NCBI GenBank assembly: GCA_002083395.1
Contig: LWDH01000002.1
Location: 1-64,000, forward strand
DNA: 64,000 nt
Origin: Proteobacteria bacterium SG_bin4
Lineage (GTDB): Bacteria > Pseudomonadota > Gammaproteobacteria > Burkholderiales > Nitrosomonadaceae
Reading direction: 5' to 3'
Shown here: one piece after another, positions 36,066 through 44,645 of the stretch
Layout: each line of letters starts with the position of its first letter
Numbering within the stretch: position 1 is the first letter of the stretch
Made by a program: the position numbers and the translations under genes
Notes under the pieces: generated by a model
What the model saw: the letters and a program-made list of their open reading frames with translations, nothing else
Told to the model about the DNA's origin: nothing
The model's database searches: none

Positions 36066-37228
36066 TGTGATTGTTTCGGAGTCAGTTTGAGCAGTTTGCC
36101 ATTTTCTTCATCGGTCAGGAGATACAACGCGCCGTCGGGGCCTTGCTCAACATCGCGGAAGCGTACGGTATTCATCAGTAATTTTTCTTCATTGCGTATT
36201 GTATTGCCGTTGTGTGTCAGTCTTGTGACATGCCGTCCAACCAGCGCGCCGGCAAATAGGCTGCCGCGCCATCCCGGAAGCAGGTTGCCATTGTAAAACG
36301 CCATGCCGGAAGGCGCGATCGACGGTGTCCAGTGATGGATCGGTTCCTCGAAACCTTGCCCGGCGTGTTCATCCTTGATCGGAGTCAAATCGTAGTGCAC
36401 GCCGTAACTGGCTTTCGGCCAGCCGTAATTCTTGCCAGGCTGGGGAATGTTGATTTCGTCGCCGCCTTTCGGGCCGTGTTCGTGGATCCATAACTCGCCG
36501 GTTTTGGGATTAATCGCAGCCCCTTGTACGCTACGGTGACCATATGACCAGATTTCGGGTTTTGCTTTGGGATCGTTGGCAAACGGGTTATCGGCGGGCA
36601 CCGAACCATCCGGGCGGATGCGGATGATTTTGCCGAAATAGTTATCGGTTTGTTGCGCTTCTTCCAGATAATTGCCGCGGTCGCCCAAGGTAATGAACAA
36701 ATTGCCGTCGGGAGCAAATGCCAGACGTGAGCCGAAATGCACGCCGCCTTCGGTTTTAGGCAACTGGCGGAAAATCACCCGCAAGTTTTCCAAGCGACCA
36801 TCCTTCAATTCCGCGCGAGCGACCGCGGTGCTGGCTTTAAAGCCTTCCGGTTCGGCATACGACAAATAAATCATGCGGTTTTTTGCAAATTCGGGATCCA
36901 GCGCGACATCCAGCAACCCGCCTTGCTGGTGCGCGAATACTTCCGGCACGCCTTTGACCGGTTCCGAGATTCGTCCATCCGGTGAAATCACCCGCAAGCG
37001 CCCGACTTTTTCAGTGACCAGCACATGGCCATCCGGCATGAACGCCATCCCCCACGGGAATTGCAAACCCTCGGCGACCAAACGGACATCGAACTCGGTT
37101 TGAATGCGCTGCGCGTGTGCGGCGGGTGAAAAGAAAATGCTGGCAATGAAAGAAAAAGCGATGAAATTTAATGGGAGCCGCATAGTTATAATCGATTGGA
37201 AGTATATTCGAGGCATCAACTGTATCAT
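36062..37228 (-). CDS. Soluble PQQ-type sugar dehydrogenase family protein
   Basis: The protein belongs to the glucose/sorbosone dehydrogenase beta-propeller family, with PWGMAFMPDGHVLVTEK, GGLLDVALDPEF, DGNLFITLGDRG, and HEHGPKGGDEINI carrying likely PQQ and calcium ligands. An N-terminal signal ends with SPAAHAQ, so it is periplasmic. The outermost ATG is used; an ATG at 37183 would start just at the signal peptide and is equally plausible. The substrate is not known. It precedes ppk on the same strand and follows a TonB-dependent receptor. Confidence 0.88.
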   Translation of the reverse strand: MIQLMPRIYFQSIITMRLPLNFIAFSFIASIFFSPAAHAQRIQTEFDVRLVAEGLQFPWGMAFMPDGHVLVTEKVGRLRVISPDGRISEPVKGVPEVFAHQQGGLLDVALDPEFAKNRMIYLSYAEPEGFKASTAVARAELKDGRLENLRVIFRQLPKTEGGVHFGSRLAFAPDGNLFITLGDRGNYLEEAQQTDNYFGKIIRIRPDGSVPADNPFANDPKAKPEIWSYGHRSVQGAAINPKTGELWIHEHGPKGGDEINIPQPGKNYGWPKASYGVHYDLTPIKDEHAGQGFEEPIHHWTPSIAPSGMAFYNGNLLPGWRGSLFAGALVGRHVTRLTHNGNTIRNEEKLLMNTVRFRDVEQGPDGALYLLTDEENGKLLKLTPKQSQ

Positions 37229-37259
37229 TCCTATTTGACGGTCTCAATACATACCGGGC

Positions 37260-39392
37260 TTAAAACACCACTATCCGCACCCGCATGCCGCCGAACAGAT
37301 TGAGCGGCGGGCCGGGTTCGTAATATCGCCCGAGCGCGGCATTGATGCGGGTGTTAGCGTTGTAGTCGGCATCGAAGAGATTATTGACGCCGAAGAAAAT
37401 CGAACTTTCAAAGTTGTTGCGCCGTAATTCCCATCCTGCCAGCAGTTGCCCGAGGGTGTACGCCGGGTTGACGGCGGTATTGTGATCGTTGACATAAAAC
37501 TGGCCGACGCGGTGCACGTGCAGTTGCCCGAAAAAGCCCAGTGGATGCGAGTAACGCAGCAATCCTTCCCAACGATGGCGAGGGATTCCCGGAAAACTAT
37601 TGCCTTTCAGATCGGCATTGTTGACAGTGTATTTTTCAAATTCAAAATCGGAGAAGGTATGGCTGACTTCGCCGCGTAATCCTTTCCATTCCGGTGTCGC
37701 CAATCGCGTTTCGACACCGATGCGGCGTGACTGGCCGGCATTACGGAAAAATGCCCGGCCGGGCGAGGACGGCAGCTCAAACGGGGTAATTTCATCCCAG
37801 GTTTTTATGAAGAAAACCGCGGTATCGTATTGAAACCCGGCGGTGTTGCCGCGAAAGCCGAATTCGTTGCTGAGCGAGGTTTGCGGGTTCAGATTAGGAT
37901 TGAATCCGCCGCGTCCCGCCGGATTGTTGAGTAACTCGGTAGTCGTCGGTGCTTCGAACACGGTTGCGGTATGCGCATACAGTTGCTGTTGGCTGGTAAC
38001 GTGATACACCAGCCCGGCGGAGCCGCTGCCTTGCGAGACCGTGCGCGAGCCGGTGTCGTTGCCATCGCTTCTGAATTGATCTTTGACTTGATAGTGCAGC
38101 CAATCCCAGCGCCCGCCAATCACCACATCCAGTTTATCGGCGATGTTCCACTCGTTGCGGACAAACGGTCCGATGCTATGTACGCGTTCGATCTGGTTAA
38201 GATTTAACGAGCCGCGTTTGCCCAGATTGTTATTAAAGCGCTGCCGGTCGTCGTTCTGAACGCCGTAATCAACGCCGATCAAAAAGCGGTTGGGGCGGTT
38301 GAGTAATTGATGATCGTTGACAAACTGCGCCATCACACCGCCGACCAGGCGGTCAAATTGCACTTGCCCACCGTCGAAAAACGGTTGGCGGCTTTGAAAA
38401 TCTCGGTGCAACATATGCGTGGTCAGGGTAAATTCCTTACCGGCGGCAGGGCGCTGGCGGAAGCGGATGCCCATTTCCTCCTGGCGGATTTCCTCACCGG
38501 CGTTGTACTGTACGTTGCGGGCCGATGCTTGCCGTGGATTCGCCTGCATTTCCGCATAAGTCAGTCCACCGGGATCTTTCGAGAGCGGTGAATAAAACTC
38601 ACGGAAAACCAGCATCAGATCCGAGTTTGCGCCGGTCTGGAAGTTGAGCTTGGTTTGCGAAAAAGTATTCTGCATCGCGCTGTGATCGCGCCAGCCATCC
38701 TGCTGTAAATGCGAGCCGTAAAGACTATAGCCGAAGCCGCCTTGCCGCCCGCCCATGAAGAGCTCGGATTTCGTATAACCATATTCTCCAAAAACTTGGC
38801 GCGGCATGATGATGAATTTTTCATCCGGCGCTTCTCGTGTGGTGATGTCGATCAGTCCTCCGGATGCATTGCCGTATAACGCCGCCGACGGACCACGAAC
38901 GATATCCATACGTTCGATCAGCGACGGATCGATCGAATCGAGTTGCGTTTGTCCGTCCGGCAGCGTGGCCGGAATACCGTCGACCCGCAACTGCATACCG
39001 CGCACGCCGAATGGCGAGCGTGCGCCAAAGCCGCGAATCGAGATCTTCAAATCCTGAGTGAAATTGAATTGATTCTGGAAAAATACCCCCGGCGTGCCAC
39101 GCGCAAACTCATCCATCGTTGCGCCGGGCTGATAGCCATGTTGCGTATCGCGTTTGATTTGCGTGATGCTGTTGGGAATCTGCTCCGGTGAACGCTCGCT
39201 GCGGGTGGCGGTGATATTGATCGGGTTCAGAATCACGGATTGCGGGGTTTCCGGTTTTTGTCCTTGGACCGGCAGTGCACTTGCAATATAACCAGCCAGG
39301 ATCATGGCCAGATGAATTACCCAGCGAATGCGGTTAAAACGGCCAAAATAGAAATATGCGAGAGAAATAAAAAGCATAGCGAAGTGTAGCAT
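37260..39392 (-). CDS. TonB-dependent outer-membrane receptor
   Basis: The 710-residue protein has an N-terminal hydrophobic region (two stretches, so the true start may be internal, near residue 22), a plug domain with QDLKISIRGFGARSPFGVRG and SLIERMDIVRGPSAALYG, and a C-terminal beta-barrel ending in VRIVVF with the terminal Phe expected for barrel insertion. The ligand is not evident: no siderophore genes or FecI/FecR pair lie next to it. It ends 31 bases before the sugar dehydrogenase gene start. Confidence 0.9.
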   Translation of the reverse strand: MLHFAMLFISLAYFYFGRFNRIRWVIHLAMILAGYIASALPVQGQKPETPQSVILNPINITATRSERSPEQIPNSITQIKRDTQHGYQPGATMDEFARGTPGVFFQNQFNFTQDLKISIRGFGARSPFGVRGMQLRVDGIPATLPDGQTQLDSIDPSLIERMDIVRGPSAALYGNASGGLIDITTREAPDEKFIIMPRQVFGEYGYTKSELFMGGRQGGFGYSLYGSHLQQDGWRDHSAMQNTFSQTKLNFQTGANSDLMLVFREFYSPLSKDPGGLTYAEMQANPRQASARNVQYNAGEEIRQEEMGIRFRQRPAAGKEFTLTTHMLHRDFQSRQPFFDGGQVQFDRLVGGVMAQFVNDHQLLNRPNRFLIGVDYGVQNDDRQRFNNNLGKRGSLNLNQIERVHSIGPFVRNEWNIADKLDVVIGGRWDWLHYQVKDQFRSDGNDTGSRTVSQGSGSAGLVYHVTSQQQLYAHTATVFEAPTTTELLNNPAGRGGFNPNLNPQTSLSNEFGFRGNTAGFQYDTAVFFIKTWDEITPFELPSSPGRAFFRNAGQSRRIGVETRLATPEWKGLRGEVSHTFSDFEFEKYTVNNADLKGNSFPGIPRHRWEGLLRYSHPLGFFGQLHVHRVGQFYVNDHNTAVNPAYTLGQLLAGWELRRNNFESSIFFGVNNLFDADYNANTRINAALGRYYEPGPPLNLFGGMRVRIVVF

Positions 39393-39474
39393 TCCAATGC
39401 TCGGCGTTAAATTTTGCCGCAGTTGCTTTTCTTACTGTTGATCAATTTCTGCTGGTTACTTACGTTAACAGAGA

Positions 39475-39499
39475 AAATTGTAGCAATCTGCTACAATTT
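39475..39499. promoter_or_regulatory. Palindromic operator of the toxin-antitoxin pair
   Basis: AAATTGTAGCA and TGCTACAATTT form a perfect 11-bp inverted repeat separated by ATC, about 30 bases before the antitoxin start. Position and symmetry fit a binding site for the antitoxin as autorepressor. Confidence 0.7.
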
Positions 39500-39527
39500 G
39501 TTTTTGAATTTTTAAATGGAATTCATC

Positions 39528-39944
39528 ATGGCAAAAGCAACTTCTCCGATTCGTTTGCAGGATGAGTTAATGCAAGCCGCAGCATTGACTGCAGAGCGGT
39601 TTCACCGCAGCACGGCGGAGCAAATCGAATACTGGGCGGAAATAGGGCGTAATGTCGACCACATGTTGAATCCGGACGATTTGCTGGCGATCTCGGCGGG
39701 ATTGGCAAAGATCATCGTCGAACCGGTTGCCAGCGATCCGGTCGATCCGGTAGCAGTTTTTCAATCACTGGAAACCGACCGCGCCACAGGTGTTTTGCCG
39801 CAAACGGTAACCGGGAGTGTGCTCAGATATCAAGCTTCCTTAGCGTATCCTGGCTACCTGGAGCAAATTTACCCGGATGGTCAAATTCAAACGGGGAAAT
39901 TTCAAGGTGGCGAGTTTATCGCAATGACCGGATCGGAGCCTTGA
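39528..39944 (+). CDS. ParD-like antitoxin
   Basis: The 138-residue protein starts AKATSPIRLQDELMQAA and has TAERFHRSTAEQIEYWAEIG, resembling the ribbon-helix-helix pattern of ParD-like antitoxins that repress their own promoter. The C-terminal part (SLAYPGYLEQIYPDGQIQTG) is probably the toxin-binding region. An ATG at 39516 is possible but the one at 39528 has GGA at better spacing. Its stop overlaps the toxin start (TTGA). Confidence 0.8.
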   Translation: MAKATSPIRLQDELMQAAALTAERFHRSTAEQIEYWAEIGRNVDHMLNPDDLLAISAGLAKIIVEPVASDPVDPVAVFQSLETDRATGVLPQTVTGSVLRYQASLAYPGYLEQIYPDGQIQTGKFQGGEFIAMTGSEP

Positions 39945-40525
39945 ACCGAAGAAAACAGCTTTGGTTGCTGGCCGGAGGTAACGGCGCGGGTAAGAGCACC
40001 TTCTACCGTACCCGGCTTGCGTCCAACGGCTTATCGTTTGTGAATGCGGACATCATCGCTAAACTGTTGTATCCGCAAGAACCCGAAGCGCACAGCTATC
40101 ATGCCGCCAAACTGGCGGAACACATGCGTTTGCAGCTGCTGCGGCAAGGCCGTAGCTTTTGTTTTGAAACGGTATTCTCGCATCCGTCAAAAATCGACTT
40201 CGTTGCGTATGCTAAAACACTCGGTTATGAAATCGTTCTAGTGTTCATTCACCTGTGTGACCCGGCGCTCAACCAGGCGCGTATTGCGCAACGTGTCAGC
40301 GAGGGCGGTCACCATGTACCGGATGACAAAGTCATTAGCCGAATTCCTAGAGCGCTGAAGCTGATCAAAAAGACGCTGCCGCTTTGCGATCACGTCTACA
40401 TCCTCGACAACTCCCGCGCGGATAATCCATTTCAGCAATTGGCAACAATCCGCAATGGCCACATTACTTTCCGGTATGACGCTATGCCCGGTTGGTGTCA
40501 GGAATTGCTGCGTGATTACGGGTGA
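39941..40525 (+). CDS. Zeta-type toxin kinase
   Basis: Zeta toxins phosphorylate the peptidoglycan precursor UDP-N-acetylglucosamine. The 194-residue product shows a P-loop AGGNGAGKSTFYRT, then NADIIAKLL with a substrate-binding Asp, and FCFETVFSHPSK, all matching the zeta pattern. The start is a TTG that overlaps the antitoxin stop, with GGAG upstream, so translation is coupled. The partner is ParD-like rather than epsilon, a combination found in other proteobacteria. Confidence 0.85.
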   Translation: MNRRKQLWLLAGGNGAGKSTFYRTRLASNGLSFVNADIIAKLLYPQEPEAHSYHAAKLAEHMRLQLLRQGRSFCFETVFSHPSKIDFVAYAKTLGYEIVLVFIHLCDPALNQARIAQRVSEGGHHVPDDKVISRIPRALKLIKKTLPLCDHVYILDNSRADNPFQQLATIRNGHITFRYDAMPGWCQELLRDYG

Positions 40526-40561
40526 ACTGAATAGAATCTCACAAAATGGAGACTATGATTA

Positions 40562-42022
40562 ATGCATGACGAAGTGAAAGAATGGATTGGCGATGTATTG
40601 CAGCGAAAGAAATATGCTGATTTTCTTACGCAATACTTGGTCGCTAAAAAAGATCCATTTGTAATCAATATCAACGCCCCTTGGGGATCCGGTAAAACTT
40701 TTTTCATTGAGCATTGGTACGAAGATTTGAGGAAGAAGCACCCATGCGTGCTGTTCAATGCATGGGAAAATGATTTCTCGAATGATCCTTTATTATCGGT
40801 TATTTCCCATATCAAGGAATCATTGCAATCTTACTTGTCAGTTTCTGATAAAGAAGATGAGGCAATAAAATCGGGATTGTTCAGCATCGGTCGACTCGTC
40901 AAGAGCTTGATCCCAATTCTGGCAAAAGCGGCTGCTTCAAAAGCAATCGGAGAGTCTGGATATAAAGAAATAAGCGACTTTATAACTGAGAAAGATGAAG
41001 AATCGGTTACTGCCATTGTAGGGAAAGTCACCGAAGAATTAGTTGAAAATAACAAGGCGGCAAAAGATGCCATTAAAAATTTCCAAATTTCTTTGGGAGA
41101 CTTGATAGAAAAGCTAACTTGCGATCAAGGCTATCTGAAAAAACCGCTATTTATTTTTATTGATGAACTTGATCGATGCCGCCCGCTTTATGCAATCGAG
41201 TTATTAGAGAGAATTAAACATCTGTTTGGCGTACCAGGAATCGTTTTCGTGATTGCGACGGATACCGAACAACTCAAGCATTCCGTCAATGCAATTTATG
41301 GCAGCGGATTTGATTCAAATACTTACTTAAGAAGATTCTTTGATCAAAGTTATACTCTTACTTTGCCTGATTATGTCGAATACGCCAAGTTGTTATTCCA
41401 ACGATTTGATTCTGATTTAGTTAATAAATTTGTTCAAATTGGTGTCTCTTCATCGGGAGATGAAAAACGCGGTTGGTTCAATATGGGCGGTGATCGAAAT
41501 GAATATCGCGAAAGTAACGAGCACACTCTAACGACAGAAAAAAATGATCTGGCTGAATTGATATTGCTGTTTTCCCTTTTCTCCGCATTCTTTAAGCTTG
41601 ATTTACGAACACAAAAACAGTGTTACGAAAAAATCTTGGCAATTACTTCTTCTGTCCCAATCGGAGAGAAATTACATTTTGCTTACCTGATTTTCTTGAT
41701 CATGCTTGAGACTAAAGACCCGGTGTTATTCAAAGGGTACTTCTCATTCGGCAAAAAACAGGCTCATGAAAGAAAGGAATTGATTAAAACTAAATTCGGC
41801 TCTTTTTATAATATCAGGATAAGTGAGCGCTTATATTACGCGCTTGATTTTGTAGATTTTTATTCCGTACATGCTTACGCAGACCGTAATGAAATATCAA
41901 ATGCTATCAATAGAAGAAGGGACTTGGGTGCCGAAGTTAGTTTGTTAGAAAGTATCAGAAATAATCAAAACAATATGAAACAGTACGAAAAATGGGTTTT
42001 ACTCGCATGTAATTTGGATTAG
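40562..42022 (+). CDS. KAP-family P-loop NTPase
   Basis: The 486-residue protein has Walker A NAPWGSGKTFF near residue 42, an NAWEND segment typical of KAP proteins near 67, Walker B LFIFIDELDRC near 200 and the following RPLYAIELLERIKHLFGV. KAP NTPases are membrane-linked ATPases, some tied to phage exclusion. A moderately hydrophobic stretch lies near residues 108-125, but no strong transmembrane pair is seen. Base composition is AT-richer than the core genes, suggesting transfer. It follows the toxin-antitoxin pair, a defence-like setting; function is inference. Confidence 0.82.
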   Translation: MHDEVKEWIGDVLQRKKYADFLTQYLVAKKDPFVININAPWGSGKTFFIEHWYEDLRKKHPCVLFNAWENDFSNDPLLSVISHIKESLQSYLSVSDKEDEAIKSGLFSIGRLVKSLIPILAKAAASKAIGESGYKEISDFITEKDEESVTAIVGKVTEELVENNKAAKDAIKNFQISLGDLIEKLTCDQGYLKKPLFIFIDELDRCRPLYAIELLERIKHLFGVPGIVFVIATDTEQLKHSVNAIYGSGFDSNTYLRRFFDQSYTLTLPDYVEYAKLLFQRFDSDLVNKFVQIGVSSSGDEKRGWFNMGGDRNEYRESNEHTLTTEKNDLAELILLFSLFSAFFKLDLRTQKQCYEKILAITSSVPIGEKLHFAYLIFLIMLETKDPVLFKGYFSFGKKQAHERKELIKTKFGSFYNIRISERLYYALDFVDFYSVHAYADRNEISNAINRRRDLGAEVSLLESIRNNQNNMKQYEKWVLLACNLD

Positions 42023-42423
42023 CAAACCGTTGAATAATGATCGCTAGATCATTCCTATTTGCAAGAAAATTAGAGATTTCTCTGCTTATCAGCGTGGTTA
42101 GTTTTCACGCAATATCTAAAAATCGTATCATCCTGTTTGGTACTAGCACCATGCGGCATTGCTCACGGAGCGGAGAAAAAACAAACGGCATTACTAGGAG
42201 TGATCAGCCGTTTGTTGGATAAATTACTGACAATAATTATTGTTTTTATAGCTAATTTCAGACTTGTTATTGGATGAGTACATCGCAACCGGTCAGAAAA
42301 ATTTTCTGAACTTGCCGTGCAAACATTTATTTTGCCGGTGAGTGGTAAATTACTGATTTATCCTTTTCAATACAATAGCCTATCATGCCTGATTCCGTAG
42401 TCTCTTTGTCCTGATTTTGCCCT
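42023..42423. other. Gene-free gap with a long stem-loop, an AT palindrome and a gene vestige
   Basis: No convincing gene fills this stretch. It holds a 37-base stem-loop at 42180-42216 (AACAAACGGC pairing with GCCGTTTGTT, with an inner ATTACT/AGTGAT helix) and a perfect 14-base palindrome ACAATAATTATTGT at 42230-42243 followed by TTTTATAG, possibly a terminator for the KAP gene. Around 42115-42165 a short translated stretch KNRIILFGTS resembles the N-terminal KNRIILLGAS of the next gene, suggesting a decayed duplicate. Confidence 0.55.
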
Positions 42424-43242
42424 ATGCCGCAGTTATGCAAGTGGAAGAATAATTTTAATGATCAAATGAATAGGCAAAAGAACCGGATTATTTTGCTCGG
42501 CGCCAGTAATCTGACATTATCGTTGCGCTTGGTCATCGATTTGATGCAGCAGCGGATTGGAAGAGCGAGTGAAGTTTTTGCGGCAACCGGACATGGCCGG
42601 GCGTACGGTTGCTTCAGCGAAATGCTGTTGCGCGGCTTGCCGGGTATCGCGGATTGCGGACTGTGGCGGCAGCTGGATACGTCAGATACACAGCCGGTAT
42701 ATGCGCTGTTGACTGATATTGGTAACGATATTATGTATGAATTGCCGCCCGCGAAAGTTTTGCTGGCGGTGGAATGGTGCATTAAACAGTTGCAGCGTCA
42801 TTCGGCGCAGATTGTCGTGACCGGCTTACCGATGGCGTCGGTCGAACGCTTAACCGAATCACGTTACACTTTTTTTCGCAATCTTTTTTATCCTTGTTGC
42901 CGGTTATCGAGAGTTGAAGCAATCGATCGTGTTCAAGCGATCCATGCCGGATTAGTGGAAATGGCCGCACTTTATCGATTCACGTTGATTGAACAGCAAC
43001 CCTGCTGGTTTGGTGTCGATGGCATTCATGTGAGATTTGAGCGAAGAGCAGACTATTATCGCAATGTTTTGAATGGATTCACTGGTGCGGGTTATGAGCC
43101 GGAATCCGGTTATGAACGAGTGCCTTTGTTGTTCTGGAAACGGCGGGCAACATTCGCATACAAAACAATTCTAGGGTGGGAATTTATTTGCTCGCAACCC
43201 AGCGGATTGCTGTTGAATGGATCGAAAGTTTTTAAATATTAA
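42424..43242 (+). CDS. SGNH/GDSL-like hydrolase of unknown substrate
   Basis: The 272-residue protein has an N-terminal block KNRIILLGASNLTLSL where the SGNH nucleophile block would be (GAS instead of GDS), a DIGND segment near residue 98 resembling block III, and DGIHV near residue 200 resembling the catalytic Asp-His block V. No signal peptide is seen. ATG at 42466 (MNRQKN) is a likely alternative start. The fold is inferred from these blocks only. Its stop lies 2 bases before the 143-bp repeat element. Confidence 0.65.
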   Translation: MPQLCKWKNNFNDQMNRQKNRIILLGASNLTLSLRLVIDLMQQRIGRASEVFAATGHGRAYGCFSEMLLRGLPGIADCGLWRQLDTSDTQPVYALLTDIGNDIMYELPPAKVLLAVEWCIKQLQRHSAQIVVTGLPMASVERLTESRYTFFRNLFYPCCRLSRVEAIDRVQAIHAGLVEMAALYRFTLIEQQPCWFGVDGIHVRFERRADYYRNVLNGFTGAGYEPESGYERVPLLFWKRRATFAYKTILGWEFICSQPSGLLLNGSKVFKY

Positions 43243-43243
43243 T

Positions 43244-43386
43244 AGAGACCTTTGCACGGTTACTACGCGGCACAATAATTGCGTTAAAAATTCGCGAAAA
43301 ATGCTCATTTACCTCGTATAAACTCCGCTTTTTCGCAAATTTTTGCCTTATTCTCGTACCGCTCATGACACCGCGCAAAGGCCTCT
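43244..43386. repeat. 143-bp inverted-repeat element, copy A
   Basis: AGAGACCTTTGCACGG at the left and CCGCGCAAAGGCCTCT at the right are inverted repeats with 14 of 16 positions matching. The element exactly fills the gap between two convergent genes, and the lipoprotein stop codon (43385-43387) lies in its right end. Its interior from 43300 is closely similar to copy B (60071-60213) at the same offset of 56 bases, though the terminal repeats differ. A non-autonomous mobile element is likely. Confidence 0.75.
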
Positions 43387-44287
43387 AATAATCATTCCGA
43401 TCGCGGTACATGACGACCGTGTAATACACGCCATACTCGGTGCCTGGCTGGCGATAAGCATCCAGATCAAAGGGGTAACCATGATGAGAGTCAAGTTTTT
43501 TGGCAACCTTATCGGCGTTAATTTCGTCGTACCAATTCCACTCACCGACATTCAGCCGCTCTGCGACTGCCGAGAAGTATCGCGCCTCTCCTTCATAATA
43601 ACCGCGGATGCGAACCGGGGTGGCTTTATGCTTACGCAGCTGCGCATCCAATTCCTTTGCGGTTAAGTGCGTAAACACCGTCGAAGGTCCAGGGTATTCT
43701 TCGACAATGGCCGCGTATTTGCGGACACCGTCAACCGTATAGGTAGCGAAGTCGGCAATGCGATTTGAATCGGTTGGCAGTTGCTTCAAAGTTGTTTCAT
43801 CAAGATCGATCCACACCTTTGATTGCGGCCCGGGACCTTTGTGCAGCACCAGCGAGAAGCGAGTCTCGCCGTTAACACTGCCGACGGTAATAGAAACCGG
43901 GCGAGCGCCGCTGGCGGCGATTCCAGGTTCAATCCCGGCAGCGGTCAGTTCCGGTAGTGTAATACTTTCCGTATTTGCAACGCGATAGATGATAGCGGCG
44001 AAGCGTCGAAGATCGTTTTCACCGTAAGCAGAGATTCGAGTCAGGTGCATTTCCGGAACATCAGCGTCGCTGACGTACTTCGGGTTGATATCGTGTGACC
44101 ACAGCCAGCCTTCGGGAGGATTGGGAGAGAATTTCATCGATTCACCATTTTTCGTTGATCCAGTATCGGTTGATTGATTATTTCCCGTTCCTGGTGTGTT
44201 CACTTTGAGACTGCTATCGGTACTGCATCCAATAGTCATGGCGACTGCGAGAATGGCAACAATAAATTGCGATCGGTAAAACATCAT
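43385..44287 (-). CDS. Lipoprotein with tandem beta repeats
   Basis: The 300-residue protein has a lipoprotein signal with lipobox TIGC near residue 21, a Thr/Ser/Asn-rich linker, and at least four repeats of about 45-50 residues, each with a pattern like RISAYGENDLRRFAAIIYR, FATYTVDGVRKYAAIVEEY and IRGYYEGEARYFSAVAE. This resembles the bacterial tandem repeat domain found in some secreted hydrolases and surface proteins; no catalytic domain is present. It is transcribed away from the ATP-grasp gene, and the shared upstream region contains a CRP-like site. Confidence 0.75.
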   Translation of the reverse strand: MMFYRSQFIVAILAVAMTIGCSTDSSLKVNTPGTGNNQSTDTGSTKNGESMKFSPNPPEGWLWSHDINPKYVSDADVPEMHLTRISAYGENDLRRFAAIIYRVANTESITLPELTAAGIEPGIAASGARPVSITVGSVNGETRFSLVLHKGPGPQSKVWIDLDETTLKQLPTDSNRIADFATYTVDGVRKYAAIVEEYPGPSTVFTHLTAKELDAQLRKHKATPVRIRGYYEGEARYFSAVAERLNVGEWNWYDEINADKVAKKLDSHHGYPFDLDAYRQPGTEYGVYYTVVMYRDRNDY

Positions 44288-44374
44288 GGATCCTCCATTC
44301 GAATATTGGTGGAAGTTTGAGTCGCAGCGATTTTTTCCTATAGCGATATTTTACTGCCAATCCGGCTTTAAACC

Positions 44375-44394
44375 GCTGTGACTTTTCTCACAGC
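44375..44394. promoter_or_regulatory. CRP-like palindrome in a divergent promoter region
   Basis: GCTGTGA-CTTTTC-TCACAGC is a perfect inverted repeat matching the TGTGA-N6-TCACA consensus of CRP/Vfr-type regulators. It lies in the 358-base gene-free gap (44288-44645) between the lipoprotein (minus) and ATP-grasp (plus) genes, about 90 bases from the former and 250 from the latter. Nothing else was identified in the gap. Confidence 0.6.
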
Positions 44395-44645
44395 TTGAAT
44401 TCAATTGAGCTGAGAGCAGTTCTTTGCTCGGAAATTTCTAGCGGCGGATAGTCGATAACGAAATAATCATGTCGGTTCAAGCTATTAGCTTGTCTTTGTA
44501 AACCATTCCACGGAGCCATCGTTATTAGGCAACCTTTTACATGATTTCCAAGAAATGGTCGACCGTAGAGGCTTCAATTTATCAAACGAGCAACAATGCA
44601 AGCTCATCACTTCAAGAAGCATGAGCCCGATGTTATCGCAGTTTA

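Noticed and set aside
42037..42222. 61-codon open frame after the KAP gene
   Set aside because: No ribosome site, mixed composition, and it contains a stem-loop and a gene vestige; treated as non-coding.
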